This document shows positions 26,291 to 34,988 of a stretch of DNA of 64,000 bases, in pieces. The stretch's first letter is position 1, and every line of letters starts with the position of its first letter. This DNA comes from Verrucomicrobiota bacterium (GTDB lineage: Bacteria; Verrucomicrobiota; Verrucomicrobiia; Verrucomicrobiales; Verrucomicrobiaceae), in the NCBI GenBank assembly GCA_025360015.1, contig JANYCZ010000013.1, forward strand, positions 62,001-126,000, read 5' to 3'. A program made the translations under genes and the position numbers. The notes beneath the pieces are model-generated. The model was given only the letters and a program-made list of their open reading frames with translations. It searched no databases and was not told the origin of the DNA.

Positions 26291-27336
26291 ATCCCCGCCG
26301 CATCCTCGCGATCAAAAACAAGCATCTCGGCGATGTCATCTGTGGCGTGCCCGCATTCCGCGCCCTGCACAATGCCTTCCCCCACGCCGAGCTCGATGTC
26401 ATCGTCTCCCCCGGCAGCCGCGACCTCATCACCGGCTTTGACTGGATTCACACCGTCATCGAATCCCCGCGCAAACTCAAAGGCCTCGCCCGCGTGCGCG
26501 ATGAACTGCGCGTCGCCCGCGCCGTGGCCACCGGCGGCTACGACCTCGTCGTGGACTTCACCTGGAGCGACCGCGCCATGTGGTACGCCGCCCTCAGCCG
26601 CGCCAGCCGCCGCTGGGCCATCCAGGTCACAGCCGGCTCCAAGCTCAAGCCCCACATCTTCAACGGCTACGGCGGCAAGCCCGACCGCAGCCACCACGTC
26701 ATGGAACACGAGCGCGAGTTCCTCATGCGCATGGGCCTTCCGCACTACGACATCCATCCGGATTTCCCGCCCACACCTGCCGAAGATCAAGAAGCCCGCG
26801 ACTGGCTCGCCGCACATCAAGTTCAGCGGGAAAAACTCGTCGTCGTGCATCCAACCTCGCGCTGGCTCTTCAAATGCTGGCATGACGAGCGCGTGGCGGA
26901 AGTCATCGACTGGCTCACCACCCAAGGCTGGCAGCCCGTGGTCACCTGCGGCCCCTCGGCCGATGAACTGAAACGTGCACGCAACATCGTCAGCCTCGTG
27001 CGCCAGCCCTGCCTCTCCCGCCTGGGAGACATGAGCCTGCGCCATCTCGCCGCCTTCATGCGCCAGGCACGCTTTTTCTTCGGCATGGACTCCGCCCCTT
27101 CCCACATGGCCTCCGCCGTGGGATTGCCCGCCGTCATTCTGTTCGGCCCCTCCCAGGTCAAACGCTGGCGCCCCTTTGGTGATGAGCACGCCATCCTCCA
27201 TCGCGACTGCCCCTGCATCGCCGTGCGCGGCGCGGAACTCGCCTGCGACAAAACCCAGATCGTCCGCTGCATGAGCGCCATCACCGTGGAGGAAGTCACC
27301 ACTGCCATTCAATCACGATTTCGTCTTGCTGCATGA
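26287..27336 (+). CDS. Family 9 glycosyltransferase, heptosyltransferase-like
   Basis: A 349-residue protein beginning with GTG at 26287. It resembles WaaF/WaaC and RfaQ-type ADP-heptose:LPS heptosyltransferases. Visible motifs are the N-terminal KNKHLGDVICGVPAFRAL, the donor-domain VVHPTSRWLFKCW and the late DSAPSHMASAVGLPAVILFGPS. A heptose or hexose is transferred to lipid A-core or a glycan. It points to assembly of a lipopolysaccharide-type molecule, though no waa operon is present. Confidence 0.85.
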   Translation: MNPRRILAIKNKHLGDVICGVPAFRALHNAFPHAELDVIVSPGSRDLITGFDWIHTVIESPRKLKGLARVRDELRVARAVATGGYDLVVDFTWSDRAMWYAALSRASRRWAIQVTAGSKLKPHIFNGYGGKPDRSHHVMEHEREFLMRMGLPHYDIHPDFPPTPAEDQEARDWLAAHQVQREKLVVVHPTSRWLFKCWHDERVAEVIDWLTTQGWQPVVTCGPSADELKRARNIVSLVRQPCLSRLGDMSLRHLAAFMRQARFFFGMDSAPSHMASAVGLPAVILFGPSQVKRWRPFGDEHAILHRDCPCIAVRGAELACDKTQIVRCMSAITVEEVTTAIQSRFRLAA

Positions 27337-28149
27337 GTGTCGCTGGCTTTGTATCCGCCAGTGAATCAACCCGGTATCAAGGCCCAAATTCGAGGCATAA
27401 GAGAAAACATCATCCGCGCAGCCAGCGTCGCGGGAGAGGGGCACATTGCGAGCGCCTTTTCCATTCTCGACATCCTGTACGTGCTCTATTACGGCATCCT
27501 GCGCAATGACCCCCAGCAGCCGCAGGACCCGCAGCGCGACCGCTTCGTGCTGAGCAAAGGCCACGCCTCCCTCGGCATCTATGGCATTCTGGCCGAACGC
27601 GGCTTTTTCCCCAAGGAAGAACTGAACACCTTCGCCTCCTCCAGCGGCAGATTGGGCGGCCATCCGGACTCGCGCAAAGTCCCCGGCGTCGAAGCCTCCA
27701 CCGGCTCCCTCGGCCACGGCATGCCCATGGCGGCAGGCATGGCACTGGGCTTGAAAATCAAAACCTCCGCCTCGCGCGTCGTCTGCATCGTCGGCGACGG
27801 CGAGTGCAATGAAGGCTCCATATGGGAGGCCGCCCTCCTCGCCGCGCATCACAAGCTCGGCAATTTCACCTGCATCGTCGATTACAATCACTCCGGCGAC
27901 CGCGCCCTGATGCTCGGCGACCTCTGCGCCAAGTTCCGCTCTTTCGGCTGGGAAACCACCGAGGTCGATGGCCACGATCACGAGAAGCTTGAAGCGGTTC
28001 TCACGCCCCATGGCGGCGACGTCCCCCGCGCGATCATTGCCCACACCATCAAAGGCCACGGCTGCAAAGACATGGAACACAACCCGGCCTGGCACCACAA
28101 GGCCCCCAAGGCGGACGAACTGGAGGCATTGCTGGCCCAACTGACATGA
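27337..28149 (+). CDS. Transketolase-like protein, N-terminal (ThDP-binding) subunit
   Basis: A 270-residue protein (GTG start at 27337, immediately after the GT9 stop) matching the N-terminal half of transketolase. It has GEGHIASAFS (33-42), SKGHASLGIYG, and the thiamine-diphosphate and metal-binding motif GDGECNEG (153-160) with the following Asn in VDYNHSG (N184). The C-terminal half is a separate gene starting 4 bp before its stop, as in archaeal split transketolases and in some secondary-metabolite clusters. Chromosomal housekeeping transketolase is usually one chain, so this pair is probably dedicated to glycan-sugar synthesis (inference). Confidence 0.87.
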   Translation: MSLALYPPVNQPGIKAQIRGIRENIIRAASVAGEGHIASAFSILDILYVLYYGILRNDPQQPQDPQRDRFVLSKGHASLGIYGILAERGFFPKEELNTFASSSGRLGGHPDSRKVPGVEASTGSLGHGMPMAAGMALGLKIKTSASRVVCIVGDGECNEGSIWEAALLAAHHKLGNFTCIVDYNHSGDRALMLGDLCAKFRSFGWETTEVDGHDHEKLEAVLTPHGGDVPRAIIAHTIKGHGCKDMEHNPAWHHKAPKADELEALLAQLT

Positions 28150-29027
28150 GAAAGCAGTTTGTCACCACCACCGAGCGTCTGCTGGATGAAGACGAGCGCG
28201 TCGTCGTCCTCCTCGGCGACATCGGCGTCTTCGCCTTCCGCAACGCCTTCAAAAAGCACCCGCAGCGCATCATCAACATCGGCATCCTGGAGCAGGCCAC
28301 GGTCAGCGTGGCCGCCGGTCTGGCAAAGGAGGGATTCGTCCCGCTGTTTCACAGCATCGCGCCCTTCGTCGTCGAACGCGCCTTCGAGCAGATCAAGGTG
28401 GACTTCGGCTACCAATCGCTCGGCGGCAACTTCGTCTCCGTCGGCGGTTCGTATGACTACGCCGCCCTCGGCTGCTCACACCACTGCCCCGGCGATGTGT
28501 CCCTGATGCAAGCCGTGCCAGGAGTGGAGATCATCGTGCCCGGACATCCGGCGGAACTCGATGCGCTGATGTCGCAAACCTACGCCAGCGGCCACCCCAC
28601 GTATTACCGTTTGTCGGAGCGCTCCAACCGTAGCGCGCAGACCGTTACTTTCGGCAAGGCGCAAGTTATTCACAGCGGCAAGGGGCCCACCGTTGTAACG
28701 GTTGGGCCGTTCCTGGATCGTGTGGTGGAAGCCCTCGCAGGCACCGATGCCACGATCCTCTACTACACCACCATCACCCCCTTTGACGCTGCCACGCTCC
28801 AGCAGCATGCCGCAGATGGCCGCATCCTCTGTGTCGAGCCGTTTTATGAGGGCACCCTGGCCGCCAGCGTGACGCAGGCCCTGCGTGGCAAACGCATCGC
28901 TCTCAGCAGCATGGGCGTGCCGCGCCAGTTCCTCACCTCCTACGGCAACGCTGACTTCCACGACCGCGCCTGCGGTCTGCTGGCCCCGGACATCCGTGCC
29001 CGCTACGACGAGCTTCTCCATGTCTGA
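28146..29027 (+). CDS. Transketolase-like protein, C-terminal (pyrimidine-binding) subunit
   Basis: A 293-residue partner of the preceding gene. The catalytic glutamate of ThDP enzymes is in INIGILEQATVS (E49). SHHCPGDVSLM resembles the region after the PYR domain, and the C-terminal domain is Rossmann-like. Together they could form a heterodimeric transketolase/DXS-type enzyme moving a two-carbon unit, or adding a ketol branch to a nucleotide-sugar. Overlaps: 4 bp with the upstream gene and 8 bp with the next. Confidence 0.85.
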   Translation: MRKQFVTTTERLLDEDERVVVLLGDIGVFAFRNAFKKHPQRIINIGILEQATVSVAAGLAKEGFVPLFHSIAPFVVERAFEQIKVDFGYQSLGGNFVSVGGSYDYAALGCSHHCPGDVSLMQAVPGVEIIVPGHPAELDALMSQTYASGHPTYYRLSERSNRSAQTVTFGKAQVIHSGKGPTVVTVGPFLDRVVEALAGTDATILYYTTITPFDAATLQQHAADGRILCVEPFYEGTLAASVTQALRGKRIALSSMGVPRQFLTSYGNADFHDRACGLLAPDIRARYDELLHV

Positions 29028-30048
29028 ATCCTACTTCCACGCCGATGCCGGCATCGCCCTCGACGGCGTCCCTCGCGAACCCTTGCAGGACTGCCACGTG
29101 CTGCTCACCGGTGCCTCGGGCGTCGTCGGCATCCACATGGCCGCCGCCTTCCGCCGCCTGATCGACGAAGGCTCCAAGCTGCGCCTGCAGGTGACGTTTC
29201 AAAGCCCCGTGACGGGCGTCATCGCCGAGATGCTCGATCATCCACAGATCTCCATCCGTCGCGGCGACCTTACCGATCCCACCTTCCGCCGCAGCCTCGA
29301 CAATGCAGAGGTCATCCTCCATGCCGCCGGCTACGGCCAGCCCGGTCGATTCCTGGAAAATCCCGGCAAAACCATCCGCCTCAACACCGAAGCCACGCTG
29401 GATCTGCTGGAAAAAGTTCCCACCGGCGGACGCTTCCTCTTTGTCAGCACGAGCGAGCTCTACGTCGGCCTGCCCGCAGGTGAGGCGAACAGCGAAGACC
29501 GCATCGGCACCACGAACACCACCCATCCCCGCGCCTGCTACATCGAGGGCAAACGCTGCGGTGAGGCCGCGTGCAACGCCGCCCGCGCCGGTGGCATCCA
29601 GGCCGTTTCCGCCCGCCTCGCACTCGCCTACGGTCCCGGCGCTCACTCCCATGACCGCCGGGTGCTCTACACCTTCATCGAAAAAGCACTCAAGCAGGGC
29701 GAGATCGCCATGATGGATCACGGCGAGGCTCGCCGCATCTACTGCTACGCGCCAGATGCAGTGCGCATCATGCTGCGCGCCGTGCTGGAAGGCCGCGAAC
29801 CCATCTACAATGTCGGTGGCCGTGGCGTGCTGCTCATCCGTGAAGTCGCTGAGAAAATCGGGGCTCAACTGGGCGTGCCCGTGCGCATGCCGGAAACCGC
29901 GCGACCGCTAGAAGGCGCGCCTGCGGAAGTGGGCATCGACATGGGCCTGTACGAGCGGGAGTTCGGCCCCCTCAAATACGTTGACTTTGACGAGGGACTT
30001 CGTAGAACCATCGCATGGCACCGCCGGGAACAACCGGCAGGTGCTTGA
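29020..30048 (+). CDS. NAD-dependent epimerase/dehydratase (extended SDR)
   Basis: A 342-residue extended SDR started at ATG 29020, inside the last codons of the transketolase-like subunit. The Gly motif is LLTGASGVVGIHMA (about 30-43), the active-site serine lies in FVSTSELYVG, and Tyr/Lys are in CYIEGK. It probably reduces, epimerises or dehydrates the product of the transketolase-like pair. The substrate is not assignable. Confidence 0.83.
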   Translation: MSESYFHADAGIALDGVPREPLQDCHVLLTGASGVVGIHMAAAFRRLIDEGSKLRLQVTFQSPVTGVIAEMLDHPQISIRRGDLTDPTFRRSLDNAEVILHAAGYGQPGRFLENPGKTIRLNTEATLDLLEKVPTGGRFLFVSTSELYVGLPAGEANSEDRIGTTNTTHPRACYIEGKRCGEAACNAARAGGIQAVSARLALAYGPGAHSHDRRVLYTFIEKALKQGEIAMMDHGEARRIYCYAPDAVRIMLRAVLEGREPIYNVGGRGVLLIREVAEKIGAQLGVPVRMPETARPLEGAPAEVGIDMGLYEREFGPLKYVDFDEGLRRTIAWHRREQPAGA

Positions 30049-30055
30049 TTGATCT

Positions 30056-30979
30056 ATGGCTCGTTATCTCGTCACCGGCAGCGCCGGCATGTTGGGTTCC
30101 TCGCTTCGCCGTCTGCTTGGCGAAGATGGGGCGGTGTATCTGACACGGGAGGATGCCGATCTCACGAATTTTGAGGCCACCCTCGCCCTCTTCCGCGCCC
30201 ACCAGCCGGAGTTCGTCATCCACTGCGCCGCCGTCGTCGGCGGCATCGGCAGCAACAGCATCCATTCCGGCGAATACTTTCGCCACAATATCCTGATCAA
30301 CCTCAACGTGCTGGAAGCCGCACGTCAGGCCGGGGTGAAGCGCCTGATCTCCTTCATGTCCACCTGCGTGTTTCCCGACAAGACGGAATACCCGCTGAAG
30401 GAAAAGAATCTGCACAACGGCCCGCCGCATCAGTCCAATTTCGGCTACGCCTACGCCAAGCGCATGCTGGAGGTGCAGAGCGCCGCCTACCGCATGGAGT
30501 GGAACTGCGACTTCATCGTCGCCATCCCCACCAACATGTACGGCCCCGGCGATGACTTCGCCCTCGAAGGCGGCCATGTGATGCCCTCCCTCATCCACCG
30601 CTGCTTCCTGCGTCAGCAGGAAGGTGCCGACCTGCCGGTCTGGGGCAGCGGCACTCCGCTGCGCGAATTCGTCTATGTCGATGACATCGCCCGGCTGGCC
30701 CTCTGGGCGCTGGAAAATTATCACGAAAAGGAGGCCATCATTTTCTCCTCCGGCATCGAGCGCAGCATCAAGGAGCTCGTCGAAATCGTCGCCGACAAGA
30801 TGCAATTCACCGGCAAGATCGCCTGGGACGCCACCAAGCCCGACGGCCAGTTCCGCAAACCGTCAGACACCACCAAGCTCCGCACCTACCTCCCCGATTT
30901 CCAGTTCACCTCGCTCGACGAAGGAGTTGAAAAAAGCGTCGCGTGGTTCAAGGCCAACTATCCCAACATCCGCCAATGA
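30056..30979 (+). CDS. GDP-L-fucose synthase-like SDR
   Basis: A 307-residue SDR resembling GDP-4-keto-6-deoxymannose epimerase/reductase (Fcl/WcaG). It has VTGSAGMLGSSL near the start, CAAVVGGIGSN, the active-site FMSTCVFP and YAYAK, and IPTNMYGPGDDF, a Fcl hallmark. No GMD (GDP-mannose dehydratase) is found in the window, so the keto-sugar it reduces may come from elsewhere or from the preceding SDR. The stop overlaps the methyltransferase start (ATGA). Confidence 0.83.
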   Translation: MARYLVTGSAGMLGSSLRRLLGEDGAVYLTREDADLTNFEATLALFRAHQPEFVIHCAAVVGGIGSNSIHSGEYFRHNILINLNVLEAARQAGVKRLISFMSTCVFPDKTEYPLKEKNLHNGPPHQSNFGYAYAKRMLEVQSAAYRMEWNCDFIVAIPTNMYGPGDDFALEGGHVMPSLIHRCFLRQQEGADLPVWGSGTPLREFVYVDDIARLALWALENYHEKEAIIFSSGIERSIKELVEIVADKMQFTGKIAWDATKPDGQFRKPSDTTKLRTYLPDFQFTSLDEGVEKSVAWFKANYPNIRQ

Positions 30980-31902
30980 CCGTCCAAACCATCCAGCCCG
31001 CCGACCTTGAGGCCATCATGGGCGAACCGATCAGCGAGCGCCTCACCAAGCGCCTCGCCGAATTCGATCTGCGCTTCACCGAGATCACTCCGGAAGAGCG
31101 CGACCAGTACATTCTGGAATCCGTGCGCGCGCTGGTGAACCCCGAACTTAAAGTCGCAGGCGAACACCGCATCGGCGACTGGGAACGCGGCTGGGGCGAG
31201 AACTTCGATATCTTCGTTAAAACCGGCAATCCAGACGCCGCCGTGCCGCTCTACTTCGGCAAGCACCCCATCGTGCGCTGGCGCAGACGCTGGGTACGCC
31301 CGGTCTCCGAATCCTTCGACTACCGCATCATCTGCCTCCTCGTCGAGTACGCCATGGAGCGTTACATGAAGGACGCGGCCGGCATCTATGAATTCGGCTG
31401 CGGCCCGGGCTACCACCTTTTGCGTGCGCGCAAGATCAACCCCACCGCGCATCTCGTCGGCCTCGACTGGACCACGGCCTCGCAGAAAATCCTCAATGGC
31501 ATGGCGAAGAGCGGCATTGATCCGAATCTGGAAGGCCGTAACTTCGACTTCTACCATCCAGACGAAACGCTGGAGTTTTTGCCGAACAGTGTCGCCTACA
31601 GCGTCGCCGCCCTCGAGCAGGTCGGCCCCCGTCATGAGGAGTTCATCCAGTTCATGCTGCGGAAGAAACCGGAACTCGTGGTACACTTCGAGCCGATCGA
31701 CGAAGTGCTGGAGAAAGACGACCTGCACGACCAGCTCTCAGTCTTGTACTCAAACAAGCGCAACTACCTCAAAGGCTATCTGCCGCGCCTCGAAGAACTC
31801 GAACGCGAAGGCAAGCTCACCATCCACCGCAAGCAGCGCGTCCACAGCGGCAGCTTCTTCATCGAAGGGCATTCGCTCATCGTCTGGTCCCCCAACCGCT
31901 AG
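30976..31902 (+). CDS. SAM-dependent methyltransferase of glycan locus
   Basis: A 308-residue protein. The SAM-binding region is YEFGCGPGYHLLRA (about 138-151). The N-terminal 110 residues form an extra helical domain without match. Motif IV resembles SVAALEQVGPRHEEF. Placed between an Fcl-like SDR and a TylF-like methyltransferase, it likely methylates a sugar or a glycan terminus. It overlaps the preceding gene by 4 bp. Confidence 0.78.
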   Translation: MTVQTIQPADLEAIMGEPISERLTKRLAEFDLRFTEITPEERDQYILESVRALVNPELKVAGEHRIGDWERGWGENFDIFVKTGNPDAAVPLYFGKHPIVRWRRRWVRPVSESFDYRIICLLVEYAMERYMKDAAGIYEFGCGPGYHLLRARKINPTAHLVGLDWTTASQKILNGMAKSGIDPNLEGRNFDFYHPDETLEFLPNSVAYSVAALEQVGPRHEEFIQFMLRKKPELVVHFEPIDEVLEKDDLHDQLSVLYSNKRNYLKGYLPRLEELEREGKLTIHRKQRVHSGSFFIEGHSLIVWSPNR

Positions 31903-31911
31903 ACCCATCTC

Positions 31912-32667
31912 ATGAGCGATTCATTCAACGTCGTTAATTTTGCCTCCGCCGATGAGCGCGAACGCCGCAAGGCGATGACCACCCTCATCGAGCAATGCCC
32001 CATCCCACCGGAGGAGCGCATGGACAACATGGGCCTCTTCCTCAGTTCCAAAACCTGGGCACGCCTCAAGTTCATGGACTTCATGTATCAGAAGATCGTG
32101 GAACTGCCCGGCGTCATCATGGAGTTCGGCACCCGCTGGGGGCAAAACATTGCCACCTTCGCCGCCCTGCGCGGCATCTACGAGCCCTTCCACCGTCATC
32201 GCAAGATCATCGCCTTCGACACCTTTGAAGGCTTCCCGCACACCGCCAATCAGGATGGCGACGGCGGCATCATGCGCCAGGGCGGCTACTCCGTCACCGA
32301 CGGCTACAAGGAGTACCTCACCAAAATCATGGAGTTCCATGAGGCGGAAAATCCTCTCGGCCACATCCGCAAGTTCGAGCTCGTACAGGGTGATGTGTGC
32401 GAAACACTGCCGGTGTACCTCCAGCAACATCAGGAGACCATCGTAGCCCTGGCGTATTTCGATCTCGATCTCTACGCACCAACGAAGAAGTGCCTCGAAC
32501 TGCTCAAGCCCCGCCTGACCAAGGGCAGCGTGCTAGGCTTCGACGAACTCAACGAGCACGCCACCCCCGGTGAAACGCTGGCGGTCATGGAGGCGCTGGG
32601 CCTGGGGAATATCGCGTTGCGCCGCCTGCCCTACACCTCACGCACGAGCTACTGCGTCATTGAGTAA
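31912..32667 (+). CDS. TylF/macrocin O-methyltransferase-like protein
   Basis: A 251-residue class I methyltransferase resembling TylF-type sugar O-methyltransferases. It has IMEFGTRWGQNIATFAAL (SAM motif), a FDTFEGFPHT motif, and the metal-site region YFDLDLYAPTKKCLELL with GSVLGFDELNE. Metal-dependent O-methylation of a deoxysugar is the family expectation. It starts 9 bp after the previous stop. Confidence 0.82.
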   Translation: MSDSFNVVNFASADERERRKAMTTLIEQCPIPPEERMDNMGLFLSSKTWARLKFMDFMYQKIVELPGVIMEFGTRWGQNIATFAALRGIYEPFHRHRKIIAFDTFEGFPHTANQDGDGGIMRQGGYSVTDGYKEYLTKIMEFHEAENPLGHIRKFELVQGDVCETLPVYLQQHQETIVALAYFDLDLYAPTKKCLELLKPRLTKGSVLGFDELNEHATPGETLAVMEALGLGNIALRRLPYTSRTSYCVIE

Positions 32668-32683
32668 CAACCCTCCCGCGACC

Positions 32684-33502
32684 ATGACGGACAACCTGCC
32701 GGACAGCGCCTTCACGCTCGTCGTGCCTTCGTGCGATTTCTATTCGGACACCTGGCCGTACTTCTTCCACTTCCTGTTCAAGTACTGGCCGGACATTCCC
32801 GCGCCGATCTATCTGCTGACCAATCACCTCAGCTACGACGATCCCCGTGTCCACACCATCAAGGTGGGAGACGACCACCAGTGGGGCGACAACCTGCGCG
32901 CCGCGCTGCCGCAGGTGCCGGGCGATGTCCTGCTGATGCTGCTGGATGACTTCTTCCTGAACCAGCCCGTCATCACCAAGGACGTGCAGGAGGCCGTGCA
33001 GCGCTTCCGTCAAATGAACGGTCGCTACCTCGGCATCGATCACTTCAAGAAGCAGGGCACACCCATTCCCGGCACCACCTGGCACGCCATCCTGCCCGAG
33101 CCACCCTGCGTCGGCCTCAACGCCACGATCTGGAGCGCCGCCCAGTTGCAGGCAGTCGCCAACTCGCCCGGCATGAACATCTGGCAGGCCGAAAACCGCG
33201 CCAAGCAGCTCGCACGCGAGGATCAGACCGGCCATTTCTACGTCGGCCCGGAGGGCAAGGCGCTCCTCACCTACCAGGAATCCATCAAAGGCCTCTTCTG
33301 GAAACCTTCGACGTTTGAGTTCTTCAAAAAAGAAAAAGTGCCCCGTAGCGCCACCCCGCGCCCCTGCCCACCGCAGGGCCAGGACTTCATTTCCAAATTC
33401 ATCCGCAGCTGGAAAAAGCGCAGCTTCAGAAACTGGCTGCGCAAGCGCTCGGAAAAAATGGCCCGTGACGGTGGTGGTGTGGTCAAACCACTGAATGTTT
33501 AA
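32684..33502 (+). CDS. Glycosyltransferase-like protein
   Basis: A 272-residue soluble protein started at ATG 32684. It opens with FTLVVPSCDFYSDTW and has LLMLLDDFFLNQPV near residue 85, an Asp-rich motif where GT-A enzymes bind metal. Its tail is Lys/Arg-rich. I cannot place it in a CAZy family by eye, and a GT2/DUF-type transferase is a guess. It is the last gene of the first arm and is followed by a non-coding gap of 475 bp. Confidence 0.6.
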   Translation: MTDNLPDSAFTLVVPSCDFYSDTWPYFFHFLFKYWPDIPAPIYLLTNHLSYDDPRVHTIKVGDDHQWGDNLRAALPQVPGDVLLMLLDDFFLNQPVITKDVQEAVQRFRQMNGRYLGIDHFKKQGTPIPGTTWHAILPEPPCVGLNATIWSAAQLQAVANSPGMNIWQAENRAKQLAREDQTGHFYVGPEGKALLTYQESIKGLFWKPSTFEFFKKEKVPRSATPRPCPPQGQDFISKFIRSWKKRSFRNWLRKRSEKMARDGGGVVKPLNV

Positions 33503-33977
33503 TGCGGCCTCATGACAGCGCCTAAGACTCCAGCACTAACCAGCACTTCTCACACGCTCGATGTTGACGAGCGGCGATGTAGCGCGGAATTCCGATTCCG
33601 CGACGGGTGCCACTCGGAAGCTTAATACCGCGCTACATCACGGCATACTACACGCTGTTCACAGATTCCCTGCGAGTGTGAGAAATGCGGGCTACCGGCA
33701 CTGAGCCTGACTCCGATTCGCGCCCATTCGTTCCCATTCCTCTGCATTCTTGCGAAAGGCACTCCCGGAAACTCTTCCCCGCAACGCGCCTCATACCGTA
33801 GGTTGGGTGTGTTTGGCGTCGAGGGTCTTCAGACGCTCCAGCAACTACTTCGCCAAACCGCCCGACTGCGAGCGCGTTCCTACGCCACCGTGTTTGCCGT
33901 ACGCCCCCAGACGGCCGGGATCAGTTTCGGAAAACGCTATAAAGCCCAAGTCGCTCTCATCTCGCCAGATTAATACC
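33503..33977. other. 475-bp non-coding gap between glycan arm and dehydrogenase
   Basis: No convincing protein-coding frame was seen. The open frame that extends upstream from the dehydrogenase start lacks family similarity. The gap includes a 64-bp palindromic element (33576-33639). It may also hold the end of transcription of the upstream operon and the promoter of the dehydrogenase gene. Confidence 0.5.
33576..33639. repeat. REP-like palindromic element
   Basis: The ends are GATGTAGCGCGG (33576-33587) and its exact reverse complement CCGCGCTACATC (33628-33639). Inside the left half is a shorter hairpin, GCGGAAT-tccg-ATTCCGC. This organisation resembles REP/BIME or small MITE elements that are dispersed in many genomes. 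Only one copy is seen here, so repetition in the genome is an expectation to test. The transcript could fold into a strong stem-loop and stabilise or end the upstream mRNA. Confidence 0.5.
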
Positions 33978-34937
33978 ATGCCCGAAGTCCTGCCCATTCT
34001 CTACCTCGGCCCCCCGTCCGGCATCGCCGCTGTCACCACCACCCTCGGGAGCGGCTTCCAGGTGCTCTCACCTCCGACCACCCCCACTGCCGTCCTGCCG
34101 CTCCTCCCCCAGGTGCACGCCATTCTCGATGCCTCCATGAAGGTCCCCCTCCGCCAGGCCGACCTCGACACCGCCACCCACCTCAAACTCATCGCCACCG
34201 CCACCACCGGCGCCGACCACATCGACTCCAAAGCCCTGGCCGCTCGCAACATCCCTCTTCTCACGCTCAAAGGCCAGAAGCAGGTGCTCAACGAACTCAC
34301 CCCCGCTGCCGAACTGAGCTGGATGCTCCTCATGGCCTGCGCCCGCCATCTGCGTGCCGCCAATCGCCACGTCGAAACCGGCCTCTGGGACCGCGAGCAA
34401 TTCCCCGGCATGCTCCTCAAAGGCCGCACGCTTGGCCTCATCGGCTGCGGCCGCATCGGTGGCTGGATGGCCCGCTACGCCACCGCCTTCGGCATGCGCG
34501 TCATCGGCCATGACCCCTATCTCCCGGAAACCGAATGGCCCGCAACCATTGAGCGCACCGACCTCGATACCCTGCTCCAAAACGCCCACGCCGTCTCCAT
34601 CCACGTCCATCTGAGCGATGAAACCCGCGGCCTCGTCGGTCCACGCGAGTTCGCCCTCCTGCGCCCCGGCGCCATCCTCATCAACACCTCCCGCGGTGCC
34701 ATCTGCGATGAAGACGCCCTCCTGCAGGCACTCGAAACCAACCACCTCGCCGGCTACGGCACCGACGTCCTCGAAGGCGAACCCGCCATCCAGAACAGCC
34801 GCGTCTGGCAGTATGCTCAGACGCATGACAACTGCCTCATCACCCCGCACATCGGCGGCTTCAGCCCGGACGCCGTGGACATCGTGCTGAAATTTGCCGC
34901 AGGTCGCATCCGCGATTTCTTCGCTACTCAAGGCTGA
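33978..34937 (+). CDS. D-isomer specific 2-hydroxyacid dehydrogenase
   Basis: A 319-residue NAD(P)-dependent dehydrogenase, full length for the family. NAD-binding GLIGCGRIGGWMARY starts at about residue 153. The catalytic trio is R239 (TSRGAICDEDAL), E268 (VLEGEP) and H291 (LITPHIGG). It reduces or oxidises a 2-keto/2-hydroxy acid. Its last 366 bp recur at 36339-36703 as a decayed copy. In a glycan locus it may act on a sugar acid, but the substrate is unknown. Confidence 0.88.
   Translation: MPEVLPILYLGPPSGIAAVTTTLGSGFQVLSPPTTPTAVLPLLPQVHAILDASMKVPLRQADLDTATHLKLIATATTGADHIDSKALAARNIPLLTLKGQKQVLNELTPAAELSWMLLMACARHLRAANRHVETGLWDREQFPGMLLKGRTLGLIGCGRIGGWMARYATAFGMRVIGHDPYLPETEWPATIERTDLDTLLQNAHAVSIHVHLSDETRGLVGPREFALLRPGAILINTSRGAICDEDALLQALETNHLAGYGTDVLEGEPAIQNSRVWQYAQTHDNCLITPHIGGFSPDAVDIVLKFAAGRIRDFFATQG
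34572..34937 (+). repeat. Direct repeat copy A (3' end of dehydrogenase gene)
   Basis: These 366 bp cover residues 199-319 of the functional dehydrogenase. They match 36339-36703 (365 bp), the two copies differing mainly at synonymous positions. By eye the identity is high, roughly nine in ten bases. The copies bracket two low-GC genes. Flanking sequence beyond either stop is dissimilar. Confidence 0.8.
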
Positions 34938-34988
34938 TTACTGGGTCAGGCAGGCAAGAGCTTCCCGTTTAGAAACCGAGACACCCTT

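Noticed and set aside
33750-33977. In-frame upstream extension of the 2-hydroxyacid dehydrogenase
   Set aside because: The extension has no family similarity, and ATG 33978 gives the normal length and N-terminus.
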